From Ephemerocybe angulata (taxonomy: Eukaryota; Basidiomycota; Agaricomycetes; Agaricales; Psathyrellaceae): a stretch of DNA of 64,000 nucleotides. Positions within the stretch are counted from its first letter, which is position 1, and the number at the start of each line of letters is the position of its first letter. Where the stretch lies: assembly GCA_013368325.1 (NCBI GenBank), contig JAACJK010000004.1:124001-188000 (forward strand). Direction: 5' to 3'. The notes under the pieces were generated by a model. It was not told the origin of the DNA and searched no databases. It saw only the letters and a program-made list of their open reading frames with translations. The translations under genes and the position numbers were made by a program. Shown in pieces: positions 1-9,998 of this stretch.

Positions 1-608
1 AGGCTGGGTGGCTGATAGGCCTCCAGAGGTTTATTATCTGGAATCGTTTCTTCAAGCGCTCCGCCGCCTCATCAGCTGGAAGGTGGCGGTGGACACGCGC
101 GATAGACGCTTTCGTAGTCTGGTCGATGTGTGCACCATTGGCAGGCTGGCGGTTCCCCGGAGTGTCGACCTGATCAGGGCGCCTTCGACGGATGGCTAAG
201 GAAATTACAAGCGCTACGATTAGAGTGGTCCATCAAGGCAACGATAGGAAAGAGCATACTGTGATCGAAGATAACAACCTTGCTTGCTCCAGTCTGCTTT
301 TTGAGAAGCTCGATACTCTCCGCATAGTATTCCTGCTTGATATCCTGGTCGTTCTCAAACGAAGTGTGCTTTGCCGGAGATTTGATCCATTGAAACCCGA
401 CATTGTCAAGGTTGTACTGGCCTTCCTTCCCTCGAACATTCTCCACTACAACCTCCTTCACCTCCGTTCTATAGTTCTGATCTCTCTCTCCTGTGACGGG
501 GTTACGAGTTACTTTGACGTATGCCCTGCTGCCATCGGCAGGGGCTACAGCATAGTTTATTCCAGCGGTCACCGTTGCTGGACTGGTAGAGTTGGTGGAA
601 AAGGCCAT
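1..608 (-). CDS. CmcJ/NvfI/AsaB-family oxygenase, 3' part cut by window edge
   Basis: Two exons are visible, 260-608 and 1-195, joined across a 64-nt intron (donor GTATGC, acceptor TTAG). The start chosen is the ATG at 608, which opens with MAFSTNSTSP; an ATG further upstream lacks family resemblance. Splicing restores the family core, VVIFDH-TIRRRRP. Downstream come an AHIDQT segment that may hold the H-x-D metal ligands, an RVHRHLP segment, and FQIINLWRPI at the window edge. These are hallmarks of the family of fungal hydroxylases/desaturases related to 7-alpha-cephem-methoxylase P8 and AsaB, which modify small molecules or amino-acid-derived products. The C-terminal third lies outside the window. 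The substrate cannot be read from the sequence. Family assignment is from recognised motifs; the oxygenase chemistry is established for relatives only. Confidence 0.85.
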
Positions 609-1147
609 TGAAGTGATGAAGGGGTGTAAGAAGTCTGAAGCGGTTACTGGTAACTCGGCTCTGTGCAGAAACAATGGCGTATCCTTGGTATTACATATAA
701 ACCCCAGACCGGCTTCGGCGATGAGAAAGCAGGATTAGTAACTTTGTGCGTCCGCCGTCAAACCCGAAGAACATCTAGAATTGGGCCCAAACCAATATTT
801 TACACATAAATTTGAAGCTTATTCTTGGGATCTTTTAATCAAAGGCTTACTCACCTCTCTTCCGTAGAACTGACGCGTAAAAACGAATACTCGGACCCAG
901 TTGAGGTGCTGAAGATAGCACATACCGATTCTGGCTGCAAGCCAGTCGACGAGTTGAGTGCTCCGGGCTTCATAATACGAACCCAAAAGCCTGCCCTATT
1001 GATTCTGCCCAAACCTTGGCCACAATCCGGATGTGGAAGAGTTTAGTACCAAAGACAATAACGCCGGCGCTTATCCTATTCCGAGCTCGAATTTGGTAAA
1101 AGCACTGGCACTGCCAGGTCTAACCCCAACTAACCGCTTGGTAGCCC
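609..1147. other. Intergenic, upstream of the oxygenase gene
   Basis: No coding segment with usable codon pattern or recognisable motif. It presumably carries the promoter of the minus-strand oxygenase gene, and it ends at the target-site duplication of the inverted-repeat element. Confidence 0.5.
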
Positions 1148-1156
1148 CGGCCCCCC
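1148..1156. repeat. Target-site duplication, left copy (9 bp)
   Basis: CGGCCCCCC abuts the left end of the inverted-repeat element and recurs exactly at 1918-1926 against its right end. The copies are identical and neither can be extended by one base, so the duplication is 9 bp. Confidence 0.85.
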
Positions 1157-1347
1157 CAGGCTCCAACCCAGCCTCTCTCTGCGAGAGACAACCGTAATCC
1201 GAGGGTGAGGAGGAGAGGACAAATAGATGACGAATTTGATGAAGGTGATGGAACAAACAAATCTTGCGGAAGTCTCTCGCGAGAGAGAGGCTGGCAAAAC
1301 TTGGCAACGGGGACCTCGGTGATCTGTGATAGACCCTACGCTAGGTG
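1157..1347 (+). repeat. Terminal inverted repeat, left arm (191 bp)
   Basis: Exact reverse complement of 1727-1917. Any open frame in it is therefore repeated on the opposite strand in the other arm and is not a gene. Confidence 0.9.
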
Positions 1348-1726
1348 CCCAAATGCTGACTTCGGAAAAGGCCGATGAGCCGAGCGAGTGCCGAGCACCC
1401 TCATAGGGCCAGATTCAAGCCATGGAGTGTCCCCCTTTGCTTAGATATCGCTGTATGTATGGCTGGTTAGTATATTTATCTGACATTCTGCTCACCCGCG
1501 GCTGAAACTTTCAACTTTGCCAAATACCTTAATGAAGCTAATCCCAAGCTAATCCCCCTGCTAAGCATGGCAGTCAACTTGCACTAGTCAATGGCCAGAG
1601 CTGGGATATTGAAGTATATTAAGTCCATCTAAGTTCGTATATCATATAAAGTGTTCTCAAGTTCTGCAGAGGGTCTGAAATCGAACGTAGAATTAGCTGA
1701 GCAGCGCAGAGCATTGCTATGACCAA

Positions 1727-1917
1727 CACCTAGCGTAGGGTCTATCACAGATCACCGAGGTCCCCGTTGCCAAGTTTTGCCAGCCTCTCTCTCGCGAGAG
1801 ACTTCCGCAAGATTTGTTTGTTCCATCACCTTCATCAAATTCGTCATCTATTTGTCCTCTCCTCCTCACCCTCGGATTACGGTTGTCTCTCGCAGAGAGA
1901 GGCTGGGTTGGAGCCTG
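1727..1917 (-). repeat. Terminal inverted repeat, right arm (191 bp)
   Basis: Exact reverse complement of 1157-1347. Its outer end GGTTGGAGCCTG is directly followed by the second copy of the 9-bp target duplication. Confidence 0.9.
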
Positions 1918-1926
1918 CGGCCCCCC
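1918..1926. repeat. Target-site duplication, right copy (9 bp)
   Basis: CGGCCCCCC, identical to 1148-1156. Confidence 0.85.
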
Positions 1927-2315
1927 TATTCAAAGGATGTGAAGAATGATAGCGGACTTCTAGGGCCAATCATTAGCCAGCCCAAAGCCAGCCTATCCTG
2001 GAGACGTCGGACGCAGAGTCTCGGATAAATAGTCTAAGAATCAGACCAACCTTCTCGCTATTGACTTCTATTACGCGAACTTAAGAAGCTGAGAAAGGTT
2101 AAGAAACAGCAAAAGAAAAGTGTAGTCAGGAGCTGACTGAGGACTTTGTTTCACCAAACCGACATACAGATGTAGGAAATAGGGTATTTGCAGTCGGTAA
2201 AGCGGAAGGGTACAGGGGAGATCGTCAATGCATAGTAAGCATAATGGTATCGTAGGTAGTCGTGTTGGAGAGTTACCATTATCGTCGTATATCTGCGTCA
2301 AAATTCATGAAGTCC
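1927..2315. other. Intergenic between the transposon and the F-box gene 3' end
   Basis: Nothing coding is supported here. It should include the 3' untranslated region of the minus-strand F-box gene. Confidence 0.5.
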
Positions 2316-3920
2316 TCACACAGAATCACTGAGCCCAGCTGGCGTAACACATTCAAGGGATGGAATTCGCCCTCGCAGTATCTTCTCAAAGGCAACTATC
2401 CACAGCCCATCTGGACCTGGCGACATTTCCAGCCTCTTTAAGTCCCAGACGTCACCCCCAAAGCCATGCGCGTCCAGGTCGCGCTCAAATCGACGCTAGA
2501 GTACAAAAAGCAGTCAGATTGAAGGTCTAAAATGAGCGCAATTAAACGGAGGTGAGACCCACCATGTTGGCAACGATTTCCCCCATCTGGTTTCGATCTG
2601 CAATGTCCAACTTCAAACACTTCAACCACGGTAACTTTTTCCACAAACTGTTCAAAAGCCGAGGCTGTAACGCATCCACACGCATTTCAAGCGTCTTCAG
2701 AGGGACATAACCAGCTTCAATAGGGTTCGTGGATGCAGTAAGCGCCGGCAGGATATAGTTACACACATCCCCCAGCTCTAGCATCCTATCCGTCAACGCG
2801 ACCGATTTGAGCGTAGGCGAATGGAGCCGCAGGAAGTCCATCAGAACGCCGAAGGGTGCTCGAAGTGGCCGCAGCGCCAGTACGACGTTCTGCAGCTCAG
2901 GGAACGGATCTTGGATGGCAGACGCCAGGATGGTCTGAATCCAATTAAAGCATTCCGGCGCGATGCGCTCGGCATGTGCCGTGCAACGTGTTGTTTTCAG
3001 CGCGAGCGACTCGAGTGTCGCAGAATGCTTGTGGATGAACTTACAGAACGGTTGGGGGTCGGGGAGGTGAGCGCCGTCGAAGGGGATCATGAGGGAGACC
3101 GCGCGGAGGTGGGGGAATGTGCCCAGGAAGCGGAAGAACCTGGATAATTCCAGGCTCTCCGACCCTGGTGTCGTCCTGACGGAGAACGACGTGAGGGTGT
3201 CTTTGAGGTTGTGGAGGAATACGAGGAAGCCATCTAGGTGGATGTTGATCCGCCCTTGGCTCATCTTGCCTGAGCTCAGGCAGACGTGGATGTGTTGGAG
3301 GTTGGGGAGGGTCGCGGTGACGAAGGAGTTGAGCAAGTCCACGGGGATGTGGATCGAGAGGCTCGTAAGCGTGTCGCGCCATGCGTACAATGGCTGAAGG
3401 AAAGCCGCGAAGAGTTGGGGAGGAAAGGTGGGGTTCTTGTCCCACTCGATGTGGTAGTCTTGAATGCCGCGAAGGACGCTGAAGAGTGATGTGATGTGCC
3501 AGAGGTCTTTCTTGAGGCGCTTCTCGAGCCTCTTCTTCACCTGCTTCTTTGTGTGGTCCTTATCAAAAAGCATGGCCACCGTATTGAGCGCGTTCTCCGT
3601 TCGGCTCTGGTACGTTTGCGTCTGTGGCTTAACTAGCCACGTTCTCATGTGGACGCTTTTCACAGAACGGGCAACCCATTCGCTATCTCTGCTCATGATG
3701 GCGCTTTAGAAGGACACAGCGTATGAGGAAGAAGGAATACGCACTGAACATGTTTCCAAAGCCGCTTCGACTGCTTGTCGGATCTTGAAAGGTCGACCCG
3801 CCTGTACTTCTCCTTGATCCACCGGTCGAAGAAGACAGGATGGGTAGCGGAGGCGCTTCTGAGTGTCTCTGGCGGTAGGAGGTCGCAGATGTGGCGCAGT
3901 ATGTCGTCGTTGAGGACCAT
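2316..3920 (-). CDS. F-box protein with leucine-rich C-terminal region
   Basis: Three exons: 3745-3920, 2563-3703 and 2316-2495, giving 498 residues in frame. The first intron is only 41 nt (3704-3744); the second is 67 nt (2496-2562). The N-terminus, MVLNDDILRHICDLLPPETL, is a compact F-box, the module that binds Skp1 in SCF ubiquitin ligases. A basic stretch (about residues 95-120) is followed by repeated leucine-rich segments such as LPNLQHIHVCL, FPHLRAVSLM and LKCLKLDIAD, consistent with LRR-like substrate recognition. Agaricomycetes carry very large, rapidly diverging families of such genes, so the target is unknown. The third exon is needed because the second ends at a clean donor (GTGGGT) and the downstream frame stays open for 59 codons. 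Confidence 0.8.
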
Positions 3921-5406
3921 GGCAGTGAAGGTAGGTATGCAGGGGTGGCGCTTGGCAGGGAGAGACAGGGCGGGGAGGAATAAGCAAGGGAGACTGCGCC
4001 GTTATCTTCTGACTCGGACAGAATACAGGTACAGATCATGATGGGGAGGGTCACCTGCCCCTGATGAGAATAGACGCCCGTACAGTTCCGCGTGGGTGAC
4101 TGGACCGGGGTGACATCAGGCCTGAATCGATTCACTGCACCCAAACTGCGTCGGAGCTAAGAGCGTCGAAAGGCACGGCGAGGCAGGTTTAGGATCAAGC
4201 GTTTAAACCTGACAAGGAACTTGCAGCAGCTACGTAGACGCGGCTCTGAACCAGGTGGTATTGCAAAAGCGAGCGATTTTTGCGACGGAGGTTGTGCGGC
4301 CTCATCAAGAACGAATTGCTGTAAAACTTTCCGTCAAATGGTAAGAATATCCCGGAATGCGTAGGGAAATTGACATGATCCAGCACCCAGGGCTACGAAC
4401 TTTCTTAAAATATGGTGATTAGGGTGAACGATTGCCTCGGGAATGAAACGGCATACCTTCTGTTCTATTCAATAGTTATCCTCGTGTCCGTATTATGGAC
4501 ATGGCCATGATGTACCCATGGTGTGGTGTGGTGTCAGGAATGCCGATGCCGATGGGCTCGAAGGACGATAAGGGGGTTGCAGTCAATGTTGTGGTTGAGA
4601 GCAAGTGATAGTCGTGATGAGACGGAACTGTTTGCGTTAGTTTGCCAAAAATCAGGACCGCCTCTGCCAAGAATTTGGATGGGAGAGGTACTAGTACGGG
4701 CGCCTAATCCAGGAAGCCCTCCTCCAACTCAGCGAGGCCGCACATCCCCGGTTCGCGACTGGCCTCCTCACAGCCCCCCTATAGTAAGTAGCAAGATCAC
4801 TTCGACTCCGACACCATTCGAAAACAACATCAAGGGCAAAACGAGCGTGTTAGATACAGTATTGTAATGCAGTTTTCAAAGTCCATGATTGAGGATTGTC
4901 CGTCAGTGAGCAAACTAATGAAATGAGTGACTAGGTTAAGATTAGGGATGATCGCAAGACGCAAGAAAGGCCTCAGACGAGCGAAGGATAGACGAAAACG
5001 AGGACAAAGCCGCATATTGCCGCAGAGAATTATCGCGAAGGAGCCAGACGGAAATGAAAGGCGCGAGGGGACGATGGGGATGAGGTCATGACGAAAGCTA
5101 TGATGTATTCGATGCCGAAAGGTATGGGGAGTGAGTGGTGAAGGGTCTGGGAAATGAGTGAGTACACTACTAATGAAGCGATATCCTATCCCATCCAATC
5201 AAAAACGGGGGCGTCGTCATATAAGTATGCGCTAAATGTGCAAGCAAAAACAAAAACAACAAAGAAAAAATGTAGATCGTCCATACGGAAGAAGAAGGGA
5301 AGCATAAAAGTGAGCCAAACGGCCTGTCAGAACTCAACAAAGAAAGCGTCAGAATAAATCGACCAGTCCAAATGTCCGCACCTCGTCGAGACTCAACGCT
5401 ATTCGC
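3921..5406. other. Intergenic, 1.5 kb
   Basis: No gene is supported. The left part is the promoter of the F-box gene and the right part the 3' region of the copper radical oxidase. A short GT-rich run (TGGTGTGGTGTGGTG) lies near 4518. Open frames here have no family resemblance. Confidence 0.5.
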
Positions 5407-8081
5407 CTAATACGGCCTCGCGCCCTGCGGCAGACCCGTTCCATGATGGTTCCCATACGGATCATAGCTCCCCCTCCCGCCCTCTCCATCATCCCTATAC
5501 GGCCGATCTAAACTGCTCGTGCTCGCGTTCCACGCAGTCTCATGGTTCAAAGGCACGAACGCACTGCTATCACTCTCCCTCGCATTCGCGTATGGCGCGG
5601 TAGACGCCGCCAGCGTTCCGGGACCTGCGGCAGACATCTGGTACCCCCCTGCCGCACCAGTCTCTCGCGCGGCAGCCGCCTTATTTCGACGAGCGAGGCA
5701 CAAGCCAACGAGAGCTCCGAGAAGCGCAAGTCCAGCCACAGCACCCACAACAGCTCCGACGATAGTGCCCGTACTCATACTCGAACTCTTGCCTGAGCCC
5801 CCATTCGAGTTACCAGTGTTCCCAGTGGAAGTGGTGCCCGCGGTACCAGCAACGCTATCCAGCCGCACGCTCCCGGGGAGGGCCCCAACAGCGAGCTTCG
5901 TCTGAGCCTCGACGTTACCAGAACCAACAATCACGTAGGAGCCATTAGATGGGATACCCTTGACGGTGACGTAGATCCACGCGGGGCCGGGCTGGAAGAT
6001 CTCGGGGATCGGAGGCATCTGAGAGCAGTGGAGCACAATGCTGCCGTCTTGGTTCACGGTATAGGTGTTGTTGAGCTGAAGGAAACGCTGGCCCATATTC
6101 ATTGCGTGCGTCGTGAACCCACCGCGCATGACAGCGACAACGGTGTTATCTGCCGCGTCGTTTGCCGATCCAGAATAGGAAGACGCGGGAATGGTGATGT
6201 CGAAAGGATCGCCACCATACGTGAGCTTACTGGGGATGCCGCTTGGGGCAGGTCGAACCGTGGCGGAGAAGTAGGGTGGATAGAAGACTTCGGCGCGGTA
6301 TTCGGTGGGGTACAGGGTCGTCTTGTTCACGTCGACATTGGGGTTCGAACCGGCGATAAGCACGGATCCATCGGGGAGGAGCATTGCACTTGAGTGGTAC
6401 ATTCGGGCAATAGGAGACGTGTCGAACCCTTTGTTCGACCACCTTTGGCCAGCAGGGGCCTTAGGATCGTAGATCGCAGGAGTACCAACGTGCCCGTTCG
6501 CCAACGACTCGCCATATGGCATGTCTGCATAGCTCGTGATCGTATACGTCCTCTGGGCGTATCCAGCAGTGCCGTTCAAAGCTCCGTTGACCACCAAGAG
6601 CTTTCCGTCAGGGAGGATGATAAACTGGCCCATGCTCCGTCCCTCGATCAGATCGTCGTCCTTGGTATATGCGGGAGCCGATCCGTCGGTGGGTTCGGGG
6701 GTGATACGCTGACAGTCGCGCGTGGCGGGGTAGTTCCAAGTATCGATCCGCGGGTATGAAAAGTCGCCCCAAGCTTCGTCGGGCATGTCGTTGCCACCGC
6801 AAAAGATAATCGTCGGAGTGTAGTTGTTCTCGGGAGTGAGGGGGAGCATCGCGGTCGCGCCAGATGCCGGGTAGACGCGAACGATGTTGCCCGGCATGTC
6901 GGGGAGTGCCGTCTCTGCGTTTGTTTCGGGATCCCAGAGCGTGGAAGAGTAGTTGGCCTGCAAGAACATCTTCCCAGAGGGCATAAGGAATGCGTGGACG
7001 TAGGCGTTGAGGCCCGACGTTTTCAGCAAGAAGTTAACCTTGGGTGGCTCCACGTCCCGCGCAGGGAAGAACTCGTACGTGTTCTGGGATCCTCCACCCG
7101 AGTCCGGATCCGTGTTGGGGTAGTTGCGGTTGATGTACCCGCCCGTGCTAAAGCCACCAAGGAGCACGATCGTGCCGTCCGCGAGCGACTCCGCCGTCGA
7201 GTACCACCGTGCCTTCTTCATCGACAGTATCGACGCATTGTCGAACCACTGGCAACTGGGGTCGGCGAAGTTGTCTGCGTTCTTGCAAGGGTTGAGAATC
7301 CGGATCGACTTCGACCCGTCAAAGTCCTGGTACTCGGCGTCCCAGGCAGCTGAGTAGCCGCCGGGGTTCAGCTGCGAGCCCAAGTTGCCCCCGCGTCCAA
7401 CGGCACCGTTCCCGCCAAAGGTCGTATAGGAGCCGTTGGGGAGGTGGAATCCTGAGGAACAAAATGCATTTGATGGTACGTCCATAACTTCTGCCTTTCG
7501 TGTTGCGATATCCCTGGGAGGTTGATTAGCAACGCGATTGGAAAAGCATGGTAGACAGGGAACAACGATATTGAGCGCACAAGCTAGCTCGTCGGGGCAC
7601 ATAAAAAGGCCCATGATCCGGTCCTTTACACTCGAAAGAGGAGGCCAGTGAATGTCAGATGTGGATAATTCAAGGGCAAGGGTACAGCACGTCTTTCGAC
7701 ACTTTCTCGAGACTTTTCAGTGAATTCCGCGACCTCGCCTAGTCCCAATCTCCCAGATATCCTCTGACCTCCCTCGACAATGGGATCTCGAGGAAACGGT
7801 GCCCGCCATGAAAGGAACTCACCATACTGAAGCCCAAGCAGAGTGTCCTGCGACCTGCGCATCATTTCCCTCCGCTTTATCCAGTATGTACACCTTTTCG
7901 TCGTTCCCTAGGAACATCTACCGATACGAGGTCAGCGTCGACTACGCTGTGGAGCCTACGGCGTGCTCACCATTAGCCCGCTCACGAGCGTGTTTCCGCC
8001 GTCTTCGAACCCGCCGACTTTGACAGCGAGAGCGGGCGTCGCCGCTGCGAGGCACAGCGCCAGGAGGGGTGAGGGTAGCAT
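5407..8081 (-). CDS. Glyoxal oxidase-type copper radical oxidase, membrane-anchored (copy 1)
   Basis: Three exons: 7971-8081, 7823-7917 and 5407-7513, giving 770 residues. The first two exons have the same lengths as in the paralogue at 20691. A signal peptide (MLPSPLLALCLAAATPALA) leads into the beta-propeller. The radical site is complete: Cys of AFCSSG (about residue 87) and Tyr of RWYSTAE (about 173) form the cross-linked cofactor, and copper ligands come from RMYHSSA (Tyr, His) and GFTTHAMN (His). A C-terminal Ig-like domain follows, then a Gly/Ser linker, a transmembrane helix (GTIVGAVVGAVAGLALLGAL) and a cytosolic tail of about 100 residues. The family oxidises aldehydes or alcohols with O2 and releases H2O2 for peroxidases at the cell surface. 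The second intron is long (309 nt versus 58 in the paralogue), and the paralogue's third intron is absent. Confidence 0.9.
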
Positions 8082-9320
8082 GTTAAGGTCGTCGTCGTTG
8101 TGGCAGACGTCGAGGTGAAGATTAGGACCAAGAGCCGGATGCAACTCGACTTTGATTCCATGCCTTCTTAAAATTAGGATACGACCCCGAACACCGCATG
8201 CCGTACATAATGATCTATGTATGAGGTAATTCCAAGTGTAACCTGATACAATAGTTCTCAGCTTTATCTGCTTTTAAGAGTAGGTAGAAGCCATGTTTAA
8301 TAGCTGGTTGTGCTCTGAACTTTGAAGAAATCCCAATAACCTTCTCCTGGACTTAAGTTGCTGCCGCATTCTCGGCACGGGGCTGCTTGGCCGAAGCGAC
8401 TTTCGGCCGCGGCCTTCGCGGCCTTCGGGACCCCGAAAGATATGACGATCTTGCCGGTGCTTTTTGCCGCTTTGCCGGCATGCCGAGCTCATGCCGAGCT
8501 GACCAGACGGCTCCTCCTCCCCGAAACTGCCCTTGTAACCAGATATATCTCGCTCGAGAACGACATATTTAGGTCTGCGTGGCTGTCTCTAAATATACGC
8601 AGGGCTTCCTGTATCTCGGATATAAATACACCACCGCTCGCGACCGTTTTCACGGCCCTCTGCCCTGCTAATGACAATCTGATAAAATACTTGGCAAGTA
8701 TCTTTTCATAATACAAAACTGTCACGGATTGGTACTGAGAATGCTTGAGAAGGGGACCACTTGGGGACCACCTGAATTAACCTCGAGATTCATTGCCCAC
8801 CGAGCATCAGCGCTCCACGACGCCGACGGCCTAGCGACCCAATAGCGACCGGCGCTCGTGGCTCTTCTTGAGCGCGCCTGAAACAGGGGCTACACACATG
8901 GTATAGCGGCACGCGAAATGAATATTAAAGGCGACTTCAGTTGGTCATCGGATTTCGAATGCGCGGGCACCTGTATACGATTAATCCATATGTCCAGTCA
9001 AGCTATTGTGGTTATGCAGCTTACGCACTCCAACGTCAGGTTTCAGGCATATCAGTCCTCAGGAGGATGCGTTCGTTTGCAGGCTCAGGTATGGCTCTCA
9101 ATGTCGGCAATGGGCGCCTGCGGGCGCTTCCGATAAGAAAATGTCGGTCAAACCCGAGCCTTGGAGTTGCTCAAGCCAGCTACGGGCTGTTGAGACAGTT
9201 CTGCACGAATCAAGAGTCCTAGTTCACAACGAATCCTCAAAGAAACCTTGGCACTCTACACTGCTACAGCTGAGTATATACACCATCAAATTCGTTACTC
9301 CTTCTCCCTAAGGTCCAGCC
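8082..9320. other. Intergenic, 1.2 kb
   Basis: No supported gene. A GC-rich imperfect palindrome around 8401-8440 (GGCCGCGGCCTTCGCGGCC) and a short direct repeat CATGCCGAGCT at 8478-8502 stand out, without a clear role. Confidence 0.5.
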
Positions 9321-9998
9321 TTAGGCCGAATGCGGCCTTTTCTGTGCATCCTTGGGTTCTGGGGAAGGAGACCCACCATATTCCGACTGCCCAGACCAAG
9401 TAGCTGAATCTCCCTCACCCGTCACCGGGGTGTTGTTTGGCGTCGTTGGCGCCGGCTTTTGAGGAATGTCGATTTTAAGTGGAGGTCGATGGGGTTTAGA
9501 GGGCTGAGCAGGCGTGGCTGCTGGTTGCGGCCCCTGTGATCCACTGGCAGCGTTGGGGTTGCTGGCGCTCGCTCCTCCTCCACCCGAGCTGGCGGGAGAA
9601 GATCGCAGGCGAACTACTCTTTTCTGAGGCCCTTTATTGCGGTTCGTGGCCTTTCCATCAGCCTTCTTAGTAGGCTGTTTCTCTTTGGTTTTCTTGGCCT
9701 TTGGCTTCGGGGCGACCTTTCCTTTGCTAGCGCCCTTCGCTGGAGCCTTCGAAGCAATCTTGGCACGGATAACCAAATCCGCGACATCCTGAGCCTAGTG
9801 GGGTGCCATGGCGTATTAGTACATGAGCGCAGGCATAAATCTGCTGAGGCATACTTCTGTCCTTCGAGAGATGCTGAGAGAGCCGGATGAGGGGACAGCT
9901 ACGGGAAGTGCGAGTGCAGAGAAGTTCAAGGACGCTAAGACGAGGAGAGCTTGCAGGACCCAGCTCTTACGGCCAGTGCAGAGAGATGTAAAAAGCAT
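9321..9998 (-). CDS. Secreted Lys/Ala/Pro-rich low-complexity protein
   Basis: Two exons, 9855-9998 and 9321-9794, separated by a 60-nt intron; 205 residues. The first exon is a signal peptide (hydrophobic core VLQALLVLASLNFSALALPVA) ending near a dibasic SRRTE site that a Kex2-like protease could cut. The second exon starts AQDVADLVIRAKIAS and turns into a strongly basic block rich in Lys, Ala and Pro, then a Ser/Gly/Pro block ending in acidic EPKDAQKRPHSA. No domain is recognised. The composition suggests an intrinsically disordered, positively charged extracellular protein, perhaps wall- or DNA-binding, but that is only inference. The splice is well supported because it fuses a clean signal peptide to an otherwise headless frame. 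Confidence 0.6.

Larger units (their letters stand above)
1157..1917. mobile_element. Non-autonomous terminal-inverted-repeat DNA transposon (MULE-like MITE)
   Basis: A 761-bp element is bounded by two inverted repeats of 191 bp (1157-1347 and 1727-1917) that match base for base, with a 9-bp duplication of the target on each side. The termini begin CAGGCTCCAACCC. The 379-bp interior has no coding potential and no transposase, so the element would depend on an enzyme supplied elsewhere. Long terminal repeats together with a 9-bp target duplication are the pattern of Mutator-like elements; hAT elements make 8-bp duplications. Each arm holds two CTCTCTCGCGAGAG-type palindromic blocks, one near each end of the arm, which may be protein-binding sites. 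Perfect identity of the arms implies very recent insertion, though assembly duplication should be excluded. Confidence 0.85.

Noticed and set aside
1071..1307. Open frames in both arms of the inverted-repeat element with the same protein sequence
   Set aside because: The identity comes from the perfect inverted repeat; there is no codon pattern, domain or splice context.
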